From: Branchiostoma floridae
Lineage: Eukaryota > Chordata > Leptocardii > Amphioxiformes > Branchiostomatidae
Direction of reading: 5' to 3'
NCBI RefSeq assembly: GCF_000003815.2
Contig: NC_049995.1
Span: 12,691,436 to 12,755,435 of the forward strand
DNA: 64,000 nucleotides
In this document: positions 28,808 through 42,300 of the stretch, piece by piece
Layout of the letters: each line of letters opens with the position of its first letter
How positions within the stretch are numbered: the stretch's first letter is position 1
Notes under the pieces: model-generated
What the model saw: the letters and a program-made list of their open reading frames with translations, nothing else
What the model was told of the DNA's origin: nothing
The model's database searches: none
Position numbers and translations under genes: made by a program

Positions 28808-29890
28808 CTTCTGCAAACATTTCAAAGATCATCTTGGAGACAAGCCCTACCACAAGTGTGACCATTCTGCAACATAGCAACCAGATTTGAACTATCATAT
28901 TGCCACACACTCAAACCTTAATTATGTGGGGAATGATCCAATGTCTCATCCGATGTCCGGGCATTTTTTGACAAATACTGGTGAAAACCTTCCAGATGTG
29001 ATTCATGTGACTATTTTGGCTATATGTGAGAGAACACTGGTGAGAAACTCCATATCTGCAAGTGTGGGGAGTGCAGCTACAGAGCAGTCCAAAAGTCAGC
29101 TATCTCAGGAAAACATGTTTAGGAGAAACTAACTAGTGTACAATGATGATAACAAATATGTTGTAGTTGCATACACAACTGCATGTCTACTGACAAGGTT
29201 GTTGGTACTTTTTTGTGTAGTAGTACATTCCAGTTATAGTAAGATGAGTGCAAACAAATAATATGTACTTCTTGTGTGCTATTTCAATCACTGATGTTAT
29301 TGCACTCTAGTATTACTGTAGATAACATTATATGCCATTGGTGTAACTGTCAATGTTGAACATTTACATGTAGTTGACTTGACTTAGTGGAGTATGCTAA
29401 TATTTATAATTTATAAATCTACTTGTATTCCTGCATGATAGATCTTATACTTCTTTCAGACTCTATATATTGTTTCAAGGTGATTCTGTACTGTGTAGTA
29501 AAATATTGATTTGTTCAATGTTTTCTAGAACTAACTTAGCTGGCAGAATAGTAACTACTGGTACTAGTTTTGTATGCATGCATTTTGCACATTGTTTTGA
29601 TTTGTATTGTATATGGAAATCCATCAACTGTGAAAAAAAACCAGGTCCAGTATAATTGGGAATTGTAAAACTGGGGAGAAACCCTACCACAGTTGGGATT
29701 TTTTGGTCGTCTTATTTCCCCCAAGCTGTTCCAGATATTGTATTGTTTCAGTGTTCTGGAATGTTAGCCCTTGTGTCATCCTGGTTAGTTTACCAGGGCT
29801 CCCATACTCTTACAGTACTAGTATGGGACTAATGGGAGCCCCAGTAAACTAATAGGAATAATAGTATTGAATAAAACCTTCAAAGTTCAA
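28808..29890 (+). other. 3' UTR of the zinc-finger gene with ghost fingers
   Basis: After the TGA, shifted frames still encode finger remnants: GDKPYHKCDHSAT near 28840-28878, TGEKLHICKCGECSYRAVQK near 29035-29095 and TGEKPYH near 29674-29695. The array was once longer and lost fingers after a premature stop. AATAAA at 29870-29875 is the likely polyadenylation signal. Confidence 0.6.
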
Positions 29891-32800
29891 TTAACCATGT
29901 TTCAAGCTTTTATGCTTTTTTCTTCTATACTAGTAAATACTTTATCAGGTTCCTAAAATGACTGAAGATTTCGGACACATCTTTTTATATCGGTACGCCC
30001 TTCCCAAACTCAGTTAATTTAGCTTCAGTTCTAGACTATCCTGTATTCTCATTTCATGACTTCGTCGGGCACCTGCAGCTTGAATTATAGTCTTTTTACT
30101 CAGGGTCTTGTTTCAAGTCCAGCCTGCAGCTGTCCATACGGAATGATTACACATAACCTATTGCACTGCCCGACCTTAACTTACCAGTGCTCAGTCCTCT
30201 TCGGCAAGCTTTCTGGGATACTTGTAGCCTGAGTACCATCCTCAGTAGTGACCGCTGGCTCAGTACTTTCGCTTGCTAACCGTGGTTAACATTTAGCTAA
30301 TTTTAACACTTTCTAATAATGCGAAACAAATGTTAATTTTATGTGGTAGTCCTCTGTTCCTTTAATAGTAGTACAGACAGACAAACACACATTCTTGCCT
30401 AGCAACACATAATCTATTCCTCAGCTCAAAAAATCATTGTGATTTATCAATCCATGCACACCAACAAATAAAGCAACAAGTATAATCAAAGACACAGCCT
30501 GATGTAGAAGTAAAGGTGTTTATTGAAGTCCGGTGAGTACAACACAAACTGTGGACCCGTCTCTTGAAAACCGTGTGGAGTTATCTTATTACCTATTTCT
30601 CTTAAATGGAATGATCCAATGGTGCAAAACGGACAGTTCCACTCATAGAATAGGTGTGGACGGTTTGTGTTACAAAGTTGCTATTTTTTGTTGTATCTAC
30701 ATGGTACTGGAGTTTTCATGTTATGAAGTTATGGGTAAATACAATGTAGTTAGTGTTCATGTTTCAAACCCAAATGCTCAGTTTTCATTGGCTGTCATGA
30801 GGTGATTGACAGATAAACAGTAGCCAATAGGATGTGTTTCATGACCAAGAAGTAGTCTTTTGAGATTTTATGACTTTCTTTTTTTTGGGGTGTAACTTTG
30901 CAATAAAAAGTGAGCATTTTGAGTCCATCCAAAACATTGTATTGGATTGTAATGAGACGATATAACACTGGTATAGGTTGGTGAAAAATATGTCAAATCA
31001 TCCTTGTACAACCTACAGTCCCCACATCCCACCAGTGGAACAGTCCAACAAATGCAATCGGACCCTTCCACTGGTGATTTGTGGGGAGTGAGGTAGAGGG
31101 AAGAATAGGGACAGAAAAAACTGAGGTATTCCCTACCTATTAGTTGAAGAGTAACATTTTTTGGGAGCTAATATACACATATCTGTTCTTACCTGCACTA
31201 CAGAGTTCTTACACCAGGGGGCAGGCTTGAGCACAATCAAAGTTTGAAGAAGTACATACATCTTCATACGATGGAAACCATAACAATATATTTCTTTTTC
31301 TTATCTTTGATCCTTTTTTTTTTTTTGCTTCAACAAGACTCTTCAACATTCGAATTGTCCCAAGCCTGCCCGTACACTAAGTAGGAATTATGCCATTTTA
31401 ATTAATCAGGGCCCAATTATTATCAATTATCACTCCGTGCTATAAAAATATATTAAGCATCCTTACTTATCGGGAATGGATAATTCTTTAGCTGAGCAGC
31501 CTACACTTTTCTCCTGGATTTCATTGGTGCACCCCCACACATCAGTTGGTACCTTCCAACCTCACATTCAGAATTGGATGGCATACATACAATACAATGA
31601 CATCACCTCCTCATTTTTCCTGATGGTATATTCCATTACATTATTTTTCGACTGTACCAATACCTGATGTGGGGGTGAACCAAAGCCTAAGCAAAGTGGT
31701 GACTGTCACTTAATATTACATACATAGTATTACTAGTTGGTGTTAATAAGAACAAAAACAATCAAGCAGAAAGTACTGAATTGTATACAACCTTACATAT
31801 ATATATGGATGCCAAGCAAAAAAATCTACACACATTCTAGCCACTCAATAAAGGCCATTCAAGCACAAAATCAGACGCTCGCTCTCTTTTCCTCTACAAA
31901 TATAGCGTTAAACCCCGGTATAATCATCCAGGGTTTGGACCATCATCAGAAATTTCTGCATGCTATTTGCACGCGTGTCAACGTTCACAACAAGAAGAAA
32001 AAAAAATAACAAGCTGTCACCGTGGATTTTTTATGGCCACCTAATAAATACTACCATTATCTCAGCAACTGAACAATTTCGGCAATTTGGATGCAGCAAA
32101 ACGCTAGCAAGCACGATACTGGCTGAGTTCAAGTAAGAAATGTCGCTGTAGACATATCATACCAAGTTGTGTTCGTTTCTTCCCCTGTAGTCTGTACCCC
32201 CCTCCCCACCTGAAAAGACCTACATGTATATCCTAACCTTATTACCCAGCCAGCTGGCTAAAGTTTCATGTTTTCATATCAAGAACAGACTGAAGGACAA
32301 CCCACCACCTCTAAACCTACCACAAAGCAGTTCTTTCTTTCTTCAACGAAAGGTCAAAAAGTGCGAACTTTTCTACATACAGTGAGAAGAGCAGTTATTA
32401 AACTTATGTACTAGCTGTATACGGCTTCTCAGAGAAAACCCGACCTTCCGTCCCTGGTCGTGGGAGTGCTCTCGAAAGGCTTTCACACTGAGGTTGGAGA
32501 CCATTTCTACATAGTATACCCTGATACGAAACAACTTGAGGTGAAATATATCGGTGAAGAATAAGTTACGTTATTTGTTGTTGTTCAAAGATAGATAAAA
32601 AGGAAAAAAATCTTTAAAAGTTACAAAAACTAATTCGCAATCACGAGTAGTGGAAGGTTGACACTTTTGTAACCGTTGCCATGGCAACAAGAATATCACT
32701 ACTCCCCGCAACTGAATCCCTCACTTCCTGTTGGTCAGCAGCTTCTCTTTCATGTCCAAATATGGAAGGCACACTTAAAATCTCAACCAATCAGGCTGTA

Positions 32801-33359
32801 GCCAATGTAAACTAAGAGTATACGAAACTGACCAATGAAATCAAAGGAGTCAAACTTCCAACCAATCGGATCCAACCTTACAGCAAGTGGCATTCAGTTG
32901 TGTCTTACATTCTCATTGGCATAGCAACCATGAGTCTTACAAGAATTTTTTAGCATAGGTTGTGGCCCAGGCAAGGTGACTTTTTCTTTGTTAAAACGAT
33001 CAATTGTGTGATTGGTTAATTAACAGCTCGTTTAACCATATACATAATCATCACAGTTTGGCAGATGACAAAATTACAGCGTTTGAGTCAAGAATCAATA
33101 ATTCACATCACTAATTAGTATACAGCAAATGATGTACCATTAACCAATCACAGCTTCTTTTGTGCTACTTTATCTTGTGCTTCTTTACCATATATGGAAG
33201 AGACCTTGCATCTGATCCTCCATAACATCTCTTCTCCCATTGGCTGTTTTCTCCCACCTACGGTAAAGCGTAGCCAATCATAGCATTTCTACAGTACAAG
33301 TCACTTATCAAAATAAAGCAGACCCTGGCCGGTGGTTACATGCACGCGCGTCGTCGTCT
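29891..33359 (-). other. intergenic and probable syndecan 3' UTR
   Basis: No coding exon is seen on either strand. On the minus strand an AATAAA (30519-30524) is a plausible end for the syndecan transcript, giving a 3' UTR of about 2.8 kb; this is inference. ATTGG words are frequent at 32700-33300. No known RNA gene is recognised. Confidence 0.35.
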
Positions 33360-36300
33360 CTACGCGTAGAACTCTTTCGAAGTTTTGCCGTAGGCGTTGG
33401 TGTTGAGCTTCTTGGCGGGATGATCCTCCAAGGAGTAGGACCCCTCATCCTTCTTTTTCATCCGGTACACGATGAACATAATGAGGAGGATGGCGCAGAG
33501 CAGACCCACAACTGCACCACCGATAACAGCTGAGCAACACAACAGGAAACAACAACATTGTCAGTAAACAAACAACATTGTGAATAAACAACTGCACCAT
33601 CAAAAATAGCTGAACAACACAACAGGAAACAGCATTGTCAGTTTATGAACAACATTGTCAGTTAACAACTGCACCACAACAGAAAACAACATTGCCAGTA
33701 AATAAATATTCCTCATACAAATAACTTACTTTTTCACTCTTATCAATACATAATTGCATGCAGCTACTATCAAATTCTAAGATTCCTTTTTCTAGTAAGA
33801 CATAAGATAACTCAGGAAATCAAATATTCTTTTTCCTCCCTTGAAATACCAAACAGAATACAGAACTAGATCTATCTCAAATACCTGGTTTGTAAAAAAA
33901 GGCCCTTCATTCCCTCATATTCAAAATAGAAGATCTGTTACCTACCATATGTTAATGAATTCATAGAAATGAGCTCAACAACAATCAAAATACAACTACC
34001 AGTAGTTTTTCAAATTGTATCTCCATTATGATCAACAATCACCATGGGGATGTGATGGAGTGACACAAACACAAACAACAACAGGTACAAAACATCACAA
34101 GACCCTGCCATCCCCATTTTCATAAATATCACTTAACCATTCAACTTACAGGAGCAGCAATGTCATGTACTGTGGGGGGAGGGTGCCAACGATAATTTAA
34201 GAGCTGTGGGAGAGACTAACTACTGGGTAAAGTAATGTAAGTTTTGGGGAAGACGTGCTTTTCTTGGAGTGTGCGGGGAAAGGTTTTATTCTACCGTTAG
34301 GTGGACGATCTCATTGTGTAAAGAAGGAAAAGGTAGTATGGGGGAAATACACTAAGTATGAAGTGACTAGAGAGTAGTAGATGTGTTTCATTGACGCTGT
34401 TAAGTCCACAACATCACACCCATGGTCTCATGGTCCAAGCTACACTATCCCATGTACGTTTCTCCCTTCTAGATTTCTTTTTCGAAGTGATCTTGAAATA
34501 CTGAGCAACTTTCTACCTTTTCAGGGGGACAGTCACTGTCTTGAGTGAGTTAATGATATGGCCTTGGTAAAATGGTAAATGTCATATCATTCACTCAAAT
34601 AATTCAGCAGCCAACTGTACTAGACTGGAACCAACAAAATTTTGATAACATGGTATCAACTGGTAGAATCCAGGGCTGTCTTCAGGTTTTAATTTTTTCT
34701 CTGTCCTATTTATTGTTTGGGAGTCCAATTTGTTGATTTTCCTTGTTAAACGTGTCATTTTTTAAGCTCATGAAAGTAGATTTTCAACAGTTTTATGTTG
34801 TGAAGTTTAGATTTTTTCGGACAGGTAATATTCCCATCCCGACAAGCAAACTTCCATCCAGGGACGGGTCCTGAAGATAGCCCTGGTAGATTCACAGCCA
34901 AATTCCACCCAAGGGAACAAAGGTTAACCTGGACCATCAGACGTCTTCATGGGTGTTGATCGGGATAGAGTCAGTGCCGTTGTAAGGTACAGCAGGTAAG
35001 GAAGAAGTGGCTGGAGCACTAGTCTATAGTTAGGCTAAGTTTGGAAGGGGGAGCTAGTTACCTTCGAACTTTCCAACTTTAAGTTAGGACAGAGCAGTTG
35101 TTCACAAGGAGAGAGTGGAGGGGACAGGCGTTAGCTTGGTTAGTTTTCACATCCTGCCACCCTGCCCTACCCCATTCACACAATGGTGTGGTCCATTTGG
35201 CCATACTTCGTGCCCACTTGGGTCAAACCATGTTGAACAATTTAGGGGGGAACATAGACCAGCAGAAGACAACCACTCAGAATGGCAATGTCCGCTATTG
35301 TCGCTGCTCGAACAAATAGAACCCCCTATTCTATTTCGAACACCTCCGTCAAAAACAGCCCCAGTGGGACAGAAATGGCTGAAGAAACAGCTTTGCCTTC
35401 TTTGTTGCTTTGTTGAAGACTACACCCACAAAGTATAATTGTTTTGGGAGTGAGAGCCACTGCATAGCATTACATTGTCAGTGGGCAGTTGTAAAGCAGG
35501 GTATGTATAAGTCAGTCAGTACTATCAGATAGATAGTGGCAGTGACCAGTTCTATCCTACTAGCGCTGTTTTTGACGGAGGTGTTCGGAATAGAACCATG
35601 ATCGAACAAGGGGCGGGGCTTCCGGATCGGTCCATTCCAGTACCACAAATGGGGATGGACAGGGCGGAACGGGCCACATATGGAAACACACAAGAGCACA
35701 ATATAGAACAACATCACTACACGTCACATGGGATGCTCCAAACTGCAGTACTGTATTGTCTTCCAAAATAAAAGGTAAGGGCAGTCCCATAGCTATTGGG
35801 AGGCCGTTGTTGCAGTAGGTTGTTATCAAGAGTCTTGGGCAAGGTATTAGAAAACAGAGCCAAATCTATTCCTTCAACCACATTTTACATCCCCAACCAA
35901 AGTCGGATACCCAATTTTAACAACTGGGTGGAATGAGGAAAGTCATGTTCTCAAGGACTAGAACCAATGACCTCTTGATCATGCGTCTACTAGCTATTTT
36001 AAACCACATTTATTTTTTCTTACTCCCTTTAAAAAAAGGCTATGACCACTCTTAACTTGGGGTCTGATGGTTTGAAAAACTGAAGAAATTTTGGTGGACT
36101 GTACCATTCTAGACTGGGGGTTTGAAGCATTCCATCTGATGTGAGACAACAACAACGTGTACAAGACAGAGTTTAGTTCACAAGTCACAGTATGGAGGAA
36201 GCATGCACAGCAATATGGATCAGACCAAGTCAGAATAGGGGTGGAGGAAGGGATTTACAATGTAGCAAAATGATATTTGCTGTATAAGGAAGTAGAAAAT

Positions 36301-39300
36301 GTTTAATTTTTGTAGCCTTATAAAAATGGTTAAGACCTTATCATAGCAATGTATGCAGGGAAGAACTTAGTTGATAATTTGTATGGTTAGAAAATCATTT
36401 GTAATTTTTGTAGCCTTATATAAAAGAAAACTATTAAAACCTTATAGCAATGTACACAGGTACACACAGAATTGATTATCGGTATAGTTAGAAAAATGTT
36501 TGTAATTTTTGTAGCCTTACATAAATACTGTTAAAACCTTATCATAGCAATGTATGCTGGGACTTACAAACTTCATTATCTGCTAACCCAAAACAAGCCT
36601 TAAGAAAACAAAACAAAACAGGGAGAAACTCACCCGCCATATACCAAGGGGACAGCTTATGGCCAGAAGTAGCTACGGCTAAAGTCACAACTGTGCACAG
36701 CAACAGAGCAAGATGGAAAGGAACGGGGGTGCAATAATGGTTGGGGGAGACAGGGGGAGTTGTTGATTAGATGGAGGATAAAATATAGCAAAGGTATGTA
36801 GGAAAGGTATAGATATACAGATAAAGGAACGGGGATGGAAAACAGAAGGTAAAATGGACAGGGGAAAGGGAAGTCAACAAGACAAACATGGGGAGGGATA
36901 GAATAATACAAATGAAACAGAATGGTAGATACCACCAAAACAAAGACAAAGAAATTCAAAATGAACACAAAATGAATGGCAACTGGTGGAATGGACAAAA
37001 ACACAGTCTCGTTGATGTCTTTCCACCATATAAGACAGGGTTCCCTGAGAAAAGGTTCCCCTCTCAAAGGCATGGTTCCCCACTCCTAGGGTAAGGTCCC
37101 CACCCCCAAGGCAAGATTCCCAACCCCTAGTACAAGGTTCCCCATCCCCAAGGCAAGATTCCCTACCCCTAGGGCAAGGTTCCCCCACCCCCAAGGCAAG
37201 ATTCCCTACCCCTAGGGCAAGGTTCCCCCACCCCCAAGGCAAGATTCCCTACCCCTAGGGCAAGGTTTTCCACCCCTAGCACAAGACTTCCCATCCCTAA
37301 GTCAAGGTTTCAAATCCCTAGACATTTCCTTGGGCAACAGGCAGACACCCCTAAAGCAATATTCCCAAATATCTTAATCCCCAGGCAGATCTACTGATGA
37401 TCCCCAGGCAGATCTACTGATGGCATAAAGAGTTTAGCTGTCCAAGGAGTGTTCTGAGCCACGGGAGCTCAGCTAAACTCCTCATGCCACTGGTAGATCT
37501 GCCTGGAGATTACAATATGTAATGTGTTACTCCCTTTGTCCATTGTTTTATGTTCCCCTTGCACCACAATGACCTACCTGCCATGACCCCCGGGTGGGAG
37601 AAGAGCGCTGTGAACTTGTTGTTGGTGTTCTGTCGCTGCTCCACTCTGTTCACCAGCACCTCACTGGTGGGCTGTGGGGTCTCCTCCACCTAGCAAACAA
37701 ACACGGTACTGCAGCATTAGCATCGACATCTATATATGTTGATAGATTTATTAGGACTCGATGTAATCTTGGTGTGACTTCTTGGTGCGTTATTTTACCG
37801 GAAATGGTCTGTATCTCTGTTATATTCTATCTGACCCAACCTCCCTAATGACCTAAATCAAAAGCGACCGGAAGGCCAATTTGAGCTTCTCAAAGCTCAA
37901 ATAAACACCTGATCACCCATACTAGTCAAGTCTTTTTCACTAAGGCTGTGTAGTTAATACAACTTGTCTGGACCTCCATTGTACCTGTACAAAGTCATAA
38001 ACAAACTAAATCACTAGTGGACAAAACTTTTTAAGACTACAGATAAGTAAATCCTGAATCAACAATGTCAATATTGTGATGATCTTGCAGTTGAAAATTA
38101 AGAAAACTTGCATAGAATTGCTTTTAAGTTCTAAGGTCTCAGAGCAACACAGCCAGAATTGAACTCCAGCTTCCAGTTTCAGAGGCAGGGCCACCAACCA
38201 CTGGACTGGGTATTGAGGTCTCCATACCTTGTTGTTTTCCCTTGTGGGCTCTGGGTCCTTGGAAATGTGGTTGATGACTGGTTTCTTGGTTGGCTTCTCC
38301 TCAACAGGTATCTCTTTCTTGGGTGGCTTAATAAGAAAAAAAATGCACCTGTAAGGCTCTGTATCACACATGTACAAAGGAGTTGAAAACAAGGCATTCA
38401 CTTTTATACAGGTACTGGAATTTCTTTAGTCAAAGTTGATGGTATTTGAATCCTCACCATATAAAATAAAGAGAATTAAAGATAATTTGACTTAACATTT
38501 TTTCTGTTGTTTTTTGTATGCACAGGTTCTAAGGTAAAGATATAGAAGAGGAAGTAGAGAAATTTGAGTACAAGTGTATATGCACAGGTATTAAGGTAGA
38601 GTTATAGAAGAAGAAGAAGAATTTTATTTCAAAAGTCCAAGATGTCTTCAAAATTCTGTAAAAAGTAATCATCATCAAAAATCAAAATCATCATCTACAG
38701 ATTCTTTAACTTTACTGGCTATTAATCATTTTTTTAGGTAAAACAAAAAAAGAAACATAACACTTTTCCGGACAGTTATGTCATACTTTTGGAGGGTAGG
38801 TCTTGACAGGCCTTGGTGGCTTGGTTGGGTCTGGTTTGGGTGGCTTTATCTTTGTTGGTTTCTCCACCGGAGGCTGGTTGACTTCCTCCACAGGTTTGGC
38901 AGTGACTATCGTGTCCACGATACCGGGGAATACCTCGTTAGGATCAGTCCACGGCATGCCTGGAGAGGGAACAATTCAGTATACTGTAATTCACTTTGTC
39001 TTCTCGATACTAAAGTTTCACGGACTGAGAAAATTTAACTTGTTCTCGGAACTTAATTTTCACTGTGGTGGCAGGTGGGCATTAAAAAGTCTCATGTATT
39101 ATTTTGTTATCAGTAGTGATAAGTTCACGTTATAGTCATCACCATGAAAACAGTGAACATAAAAGTCCATTGAAAAAATCAGGAATTACAGTAAATCATG
39201 ATCAGTATTGATCCTGACAAAGGTGACAGCGGCCGCTGAAAATTTGATCCGTGTGTACCTTTGCGTTGGAAGAAAGTTTAGCATTGTACTATGATTACTA

Positions 39301-42300
39301 CAAACACAGAGTCGAGATGAGATACCATCATCATGTGTCAGATAATTTCTTTTACTCCGTAAACAGTTTCATCAGCTTGCTTGGCAGGTCACCGAATAAC
39401 AAAACTCTAAATATATGACAAAGTGTTTTATTCAACCATTGTTTTGGTGACTCTCAGTCACCTTTTGCAGGGCAATTCTGACTGTATCACACTAAACTAC
39501 AACATAGGTGCTGCTGCTTACAGGACTTTCCTCATCAATTAACTAGTTGTGATAAAATGCACTTGACAGCCCACACTTTGGGGGCTTGGTTGGTGCTATT
39601 TGCTGAGCCCATAGTACAAAAGAGTGTAGATTTTCCTGATCTCATCATCTTTCATGGTACGGAGGATTACGTTGCCATGAGAACGAACCTGATCCTGACT
39701 CCTCTAAGTCTGAGAATCCGTCAGGTCCTAGCCCTGACCCGTCCTCGTTAACGTGTTAGGGAGGATGCCCCCTATGCTATGAAAAATTGCTGTTGAGAAC
39801 CCTGTAACGGTTGCCATGACAACAACCAACCTGAGCCGGACTCCTCTGAGTCTGAGAATCCATCCTCATCGTCAGGCCCGAGCCCCGACCCGTCCTCGTG
39901 GTCCACGAAGTCATCGATGGCGCCCGCCCCGGAGCCCCCGTCCACGTCGATGTACATGGTGGCTGGCTTGTGCTCCTCCCCAGCCTCCAGACTCTGTGTG
40001 TTTAACAACAGTGCCAAGCCATCCTGAAATGGACAAAACATTGTGTTTAACAATAGGGCTCAACAACAGGGCCAAGCCATCCTGAAACATTTGAAGAACA
40101 ACATGTGAATTAGTTTTTAGTCATAGGCAAAAGTAAGACTTGAAAATTAGGACAAGAACTGTCCAAAACAATAGGGCCAAGCCTTCCTGAAATATATAAA
40201 ACATGCAAGTGGGGCCAGTTGGTAGTGGGGCGGGTGTATAGTTGCGGGCACGCGTGAGGCAGGAGGGGATCGGTAACTCTTCTTTGTGCTGCTTCTTTGA
40301 GTTTGGTTTCCCTGGGTACTCTTGAATTTGCTTGTGAATACCTCATTCATGCTCTTAGTTATACTATACTTGTAATATCATAAACTATAGTTGTATATTT
40401 ATAACCTGCTCCCAGAGGAAGCTACACAAAATGATGTAATTTTTTTAATATTCACAGTGTTAACAACAAATTTGTTAGTTAGTTTGATTATGTTCCAACT
40501 TGTACTAAGTTGTAGCTTCCTGTGGTGTGGTACCACAGTAGAACATAGGTTGTAATACATCATCTTGCATGAGTGCCTAGAGTGTAAATTCTAAATACCA
40601 AGTACTATGGCATCAATGAGTATTGTCACACTGCACTTAACACGTAGGCCAAGCATTAAAGGAACAAGATTTATAAAAGAACAGGTAGTACACAGAAAAC
40701 CATGTCAGCAATGTTGGTGTATCCATTGTGTAATACTGTAAATGCAGAAACTTTTGCAGCAGTTTAATGTTTGCAGTTTTCGCGGTGGCTGCTTCACCGC
40801 AAATTTAAAACCACCACAAACATTTTTCCATGGCAGTAAGAGACTACAGTGCATGGTGCTACCGCGAACTTAAAACCACCGCTAAAGGTTATTTTTCCCG
40901 CTCCCGCGAAATCAAATCCCGGCGAACTTAAATACATTTACAGTACCAGATGCAGACTAATCATAACAGAGGCCCCTTGCTGCCTGAGGCAGCTGCAGGG
41001 AACAAAGGGACCCGCATTTCTCCCCACTATTCATACATCCAGGTGAGCTTAGGAAGCTGAAACCTGCAGGGAACCCAGACACAAAATTGGCTACAAGAAT
41101 CCGCCCAGCTACAAAACAAGAAAATCTGAAAGCTTTATGTAAAACGTGAATGGTAAAAAGCAACCAAACTGTTTAACAAGGGTGACTGTGTAAAATATTT
41201 GCCTATTTCATAAGTCACAGATGCAAAAATCACTTCTAAAATAAAAGCTAGCTATAGCCTTAAGAGCTATCTTCCACTAAAAAATCACAACTGCAGTATG
41301 TCTGGAACACAAGATAAAAACTTGAACTTCCCCTGCAGTACTGAAACAAGCCACTAGGGTGCCCAAAATCTAGCCATTTCAAGATCTCATGAAGACGTAC
41401 CGGACCATTTACCAAACGATTAAGACAATACATCCAGACATCTCTCCCTGCTATTCATACATCCAGGTGAGCTTTAGGAAGCTGAAATCTGCAGGGAACC
41501 CAGACAGAAAATTGGCTACAAGAATCCGCCCAGCTACAAAACAAGAAAATCTGATGGGTTTACATAAAACGTCAGTGGTAAAAAGCAAACAAGTGTAAAA
41601 TATTTGCCTATTTCATAAGTCACAGGTGCAAAAAAATCCCTTTTAGAAGGCGCTAGCTATAGGGGGCCCAAACCTGCACCATTTACCAAATAGCTATCAA
41701 CCCCTCCAAAATCATAACCATAACATGTCTGGAACACAATATAAAAACTGGAATTTCAACTGCAATACTGTAACTAACTGCTATGAGACCCAAATCAAAT
41801 TATTTCAAGATCTACCTATATACTAAATATTAAGACAATTCGTCCTGGCAATTTCTTGAGTCATGCTGATAATCTACATACGTTGTAACCTTCTCAGCAG
41901 AGGTAATTTGCTTCCAATCACATATTTTATGTGATGATCCAGTTAGCTTGCACTACAACATGATCAGCTATCATACCAGATCTGTAACCAGCATTGTAAC
42001 ACTTTACACATGTCTTCGGGCACGCACACACACACACAAGCATCCATATATTTTCAGGTGGGTAACTATGTGTCAAGAAGCCACAAAACATGTGCATACT
42101 TAACCCAGGTAACCACAAGTGGCATGCGAAAACAAAGGGAACAGTGGCAGCTAGTCTTATCTTGTTTTGGCTGGTGGAAAATTCACCCAGAGGCAAAAAA
42201 GTCTACTGAACTCAGTCACCAAGACGTTTTGGTTTATTCTATATTGTTCTTTTCGTACTTTGAACTTAATTGGAATTCCTATTGAATGTGATGGCTGAAG

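Noticed and set aside
28882-29132. Separate small gene after the zinc-finger stop codon
   Set aside because: The readable part consists of degenerate zinc-finger linkers in shifted frames, so it is decayed array in the 3' UTR.
36657-37242. Hydrophobic and Gly/Glu/Cys-rich minus-strand open frames in syndecan intron 5
   Set aside because: They come from T/C-rich intron sequence and the GGTTCCCC minisatellite; no splice sites or known domains fit.
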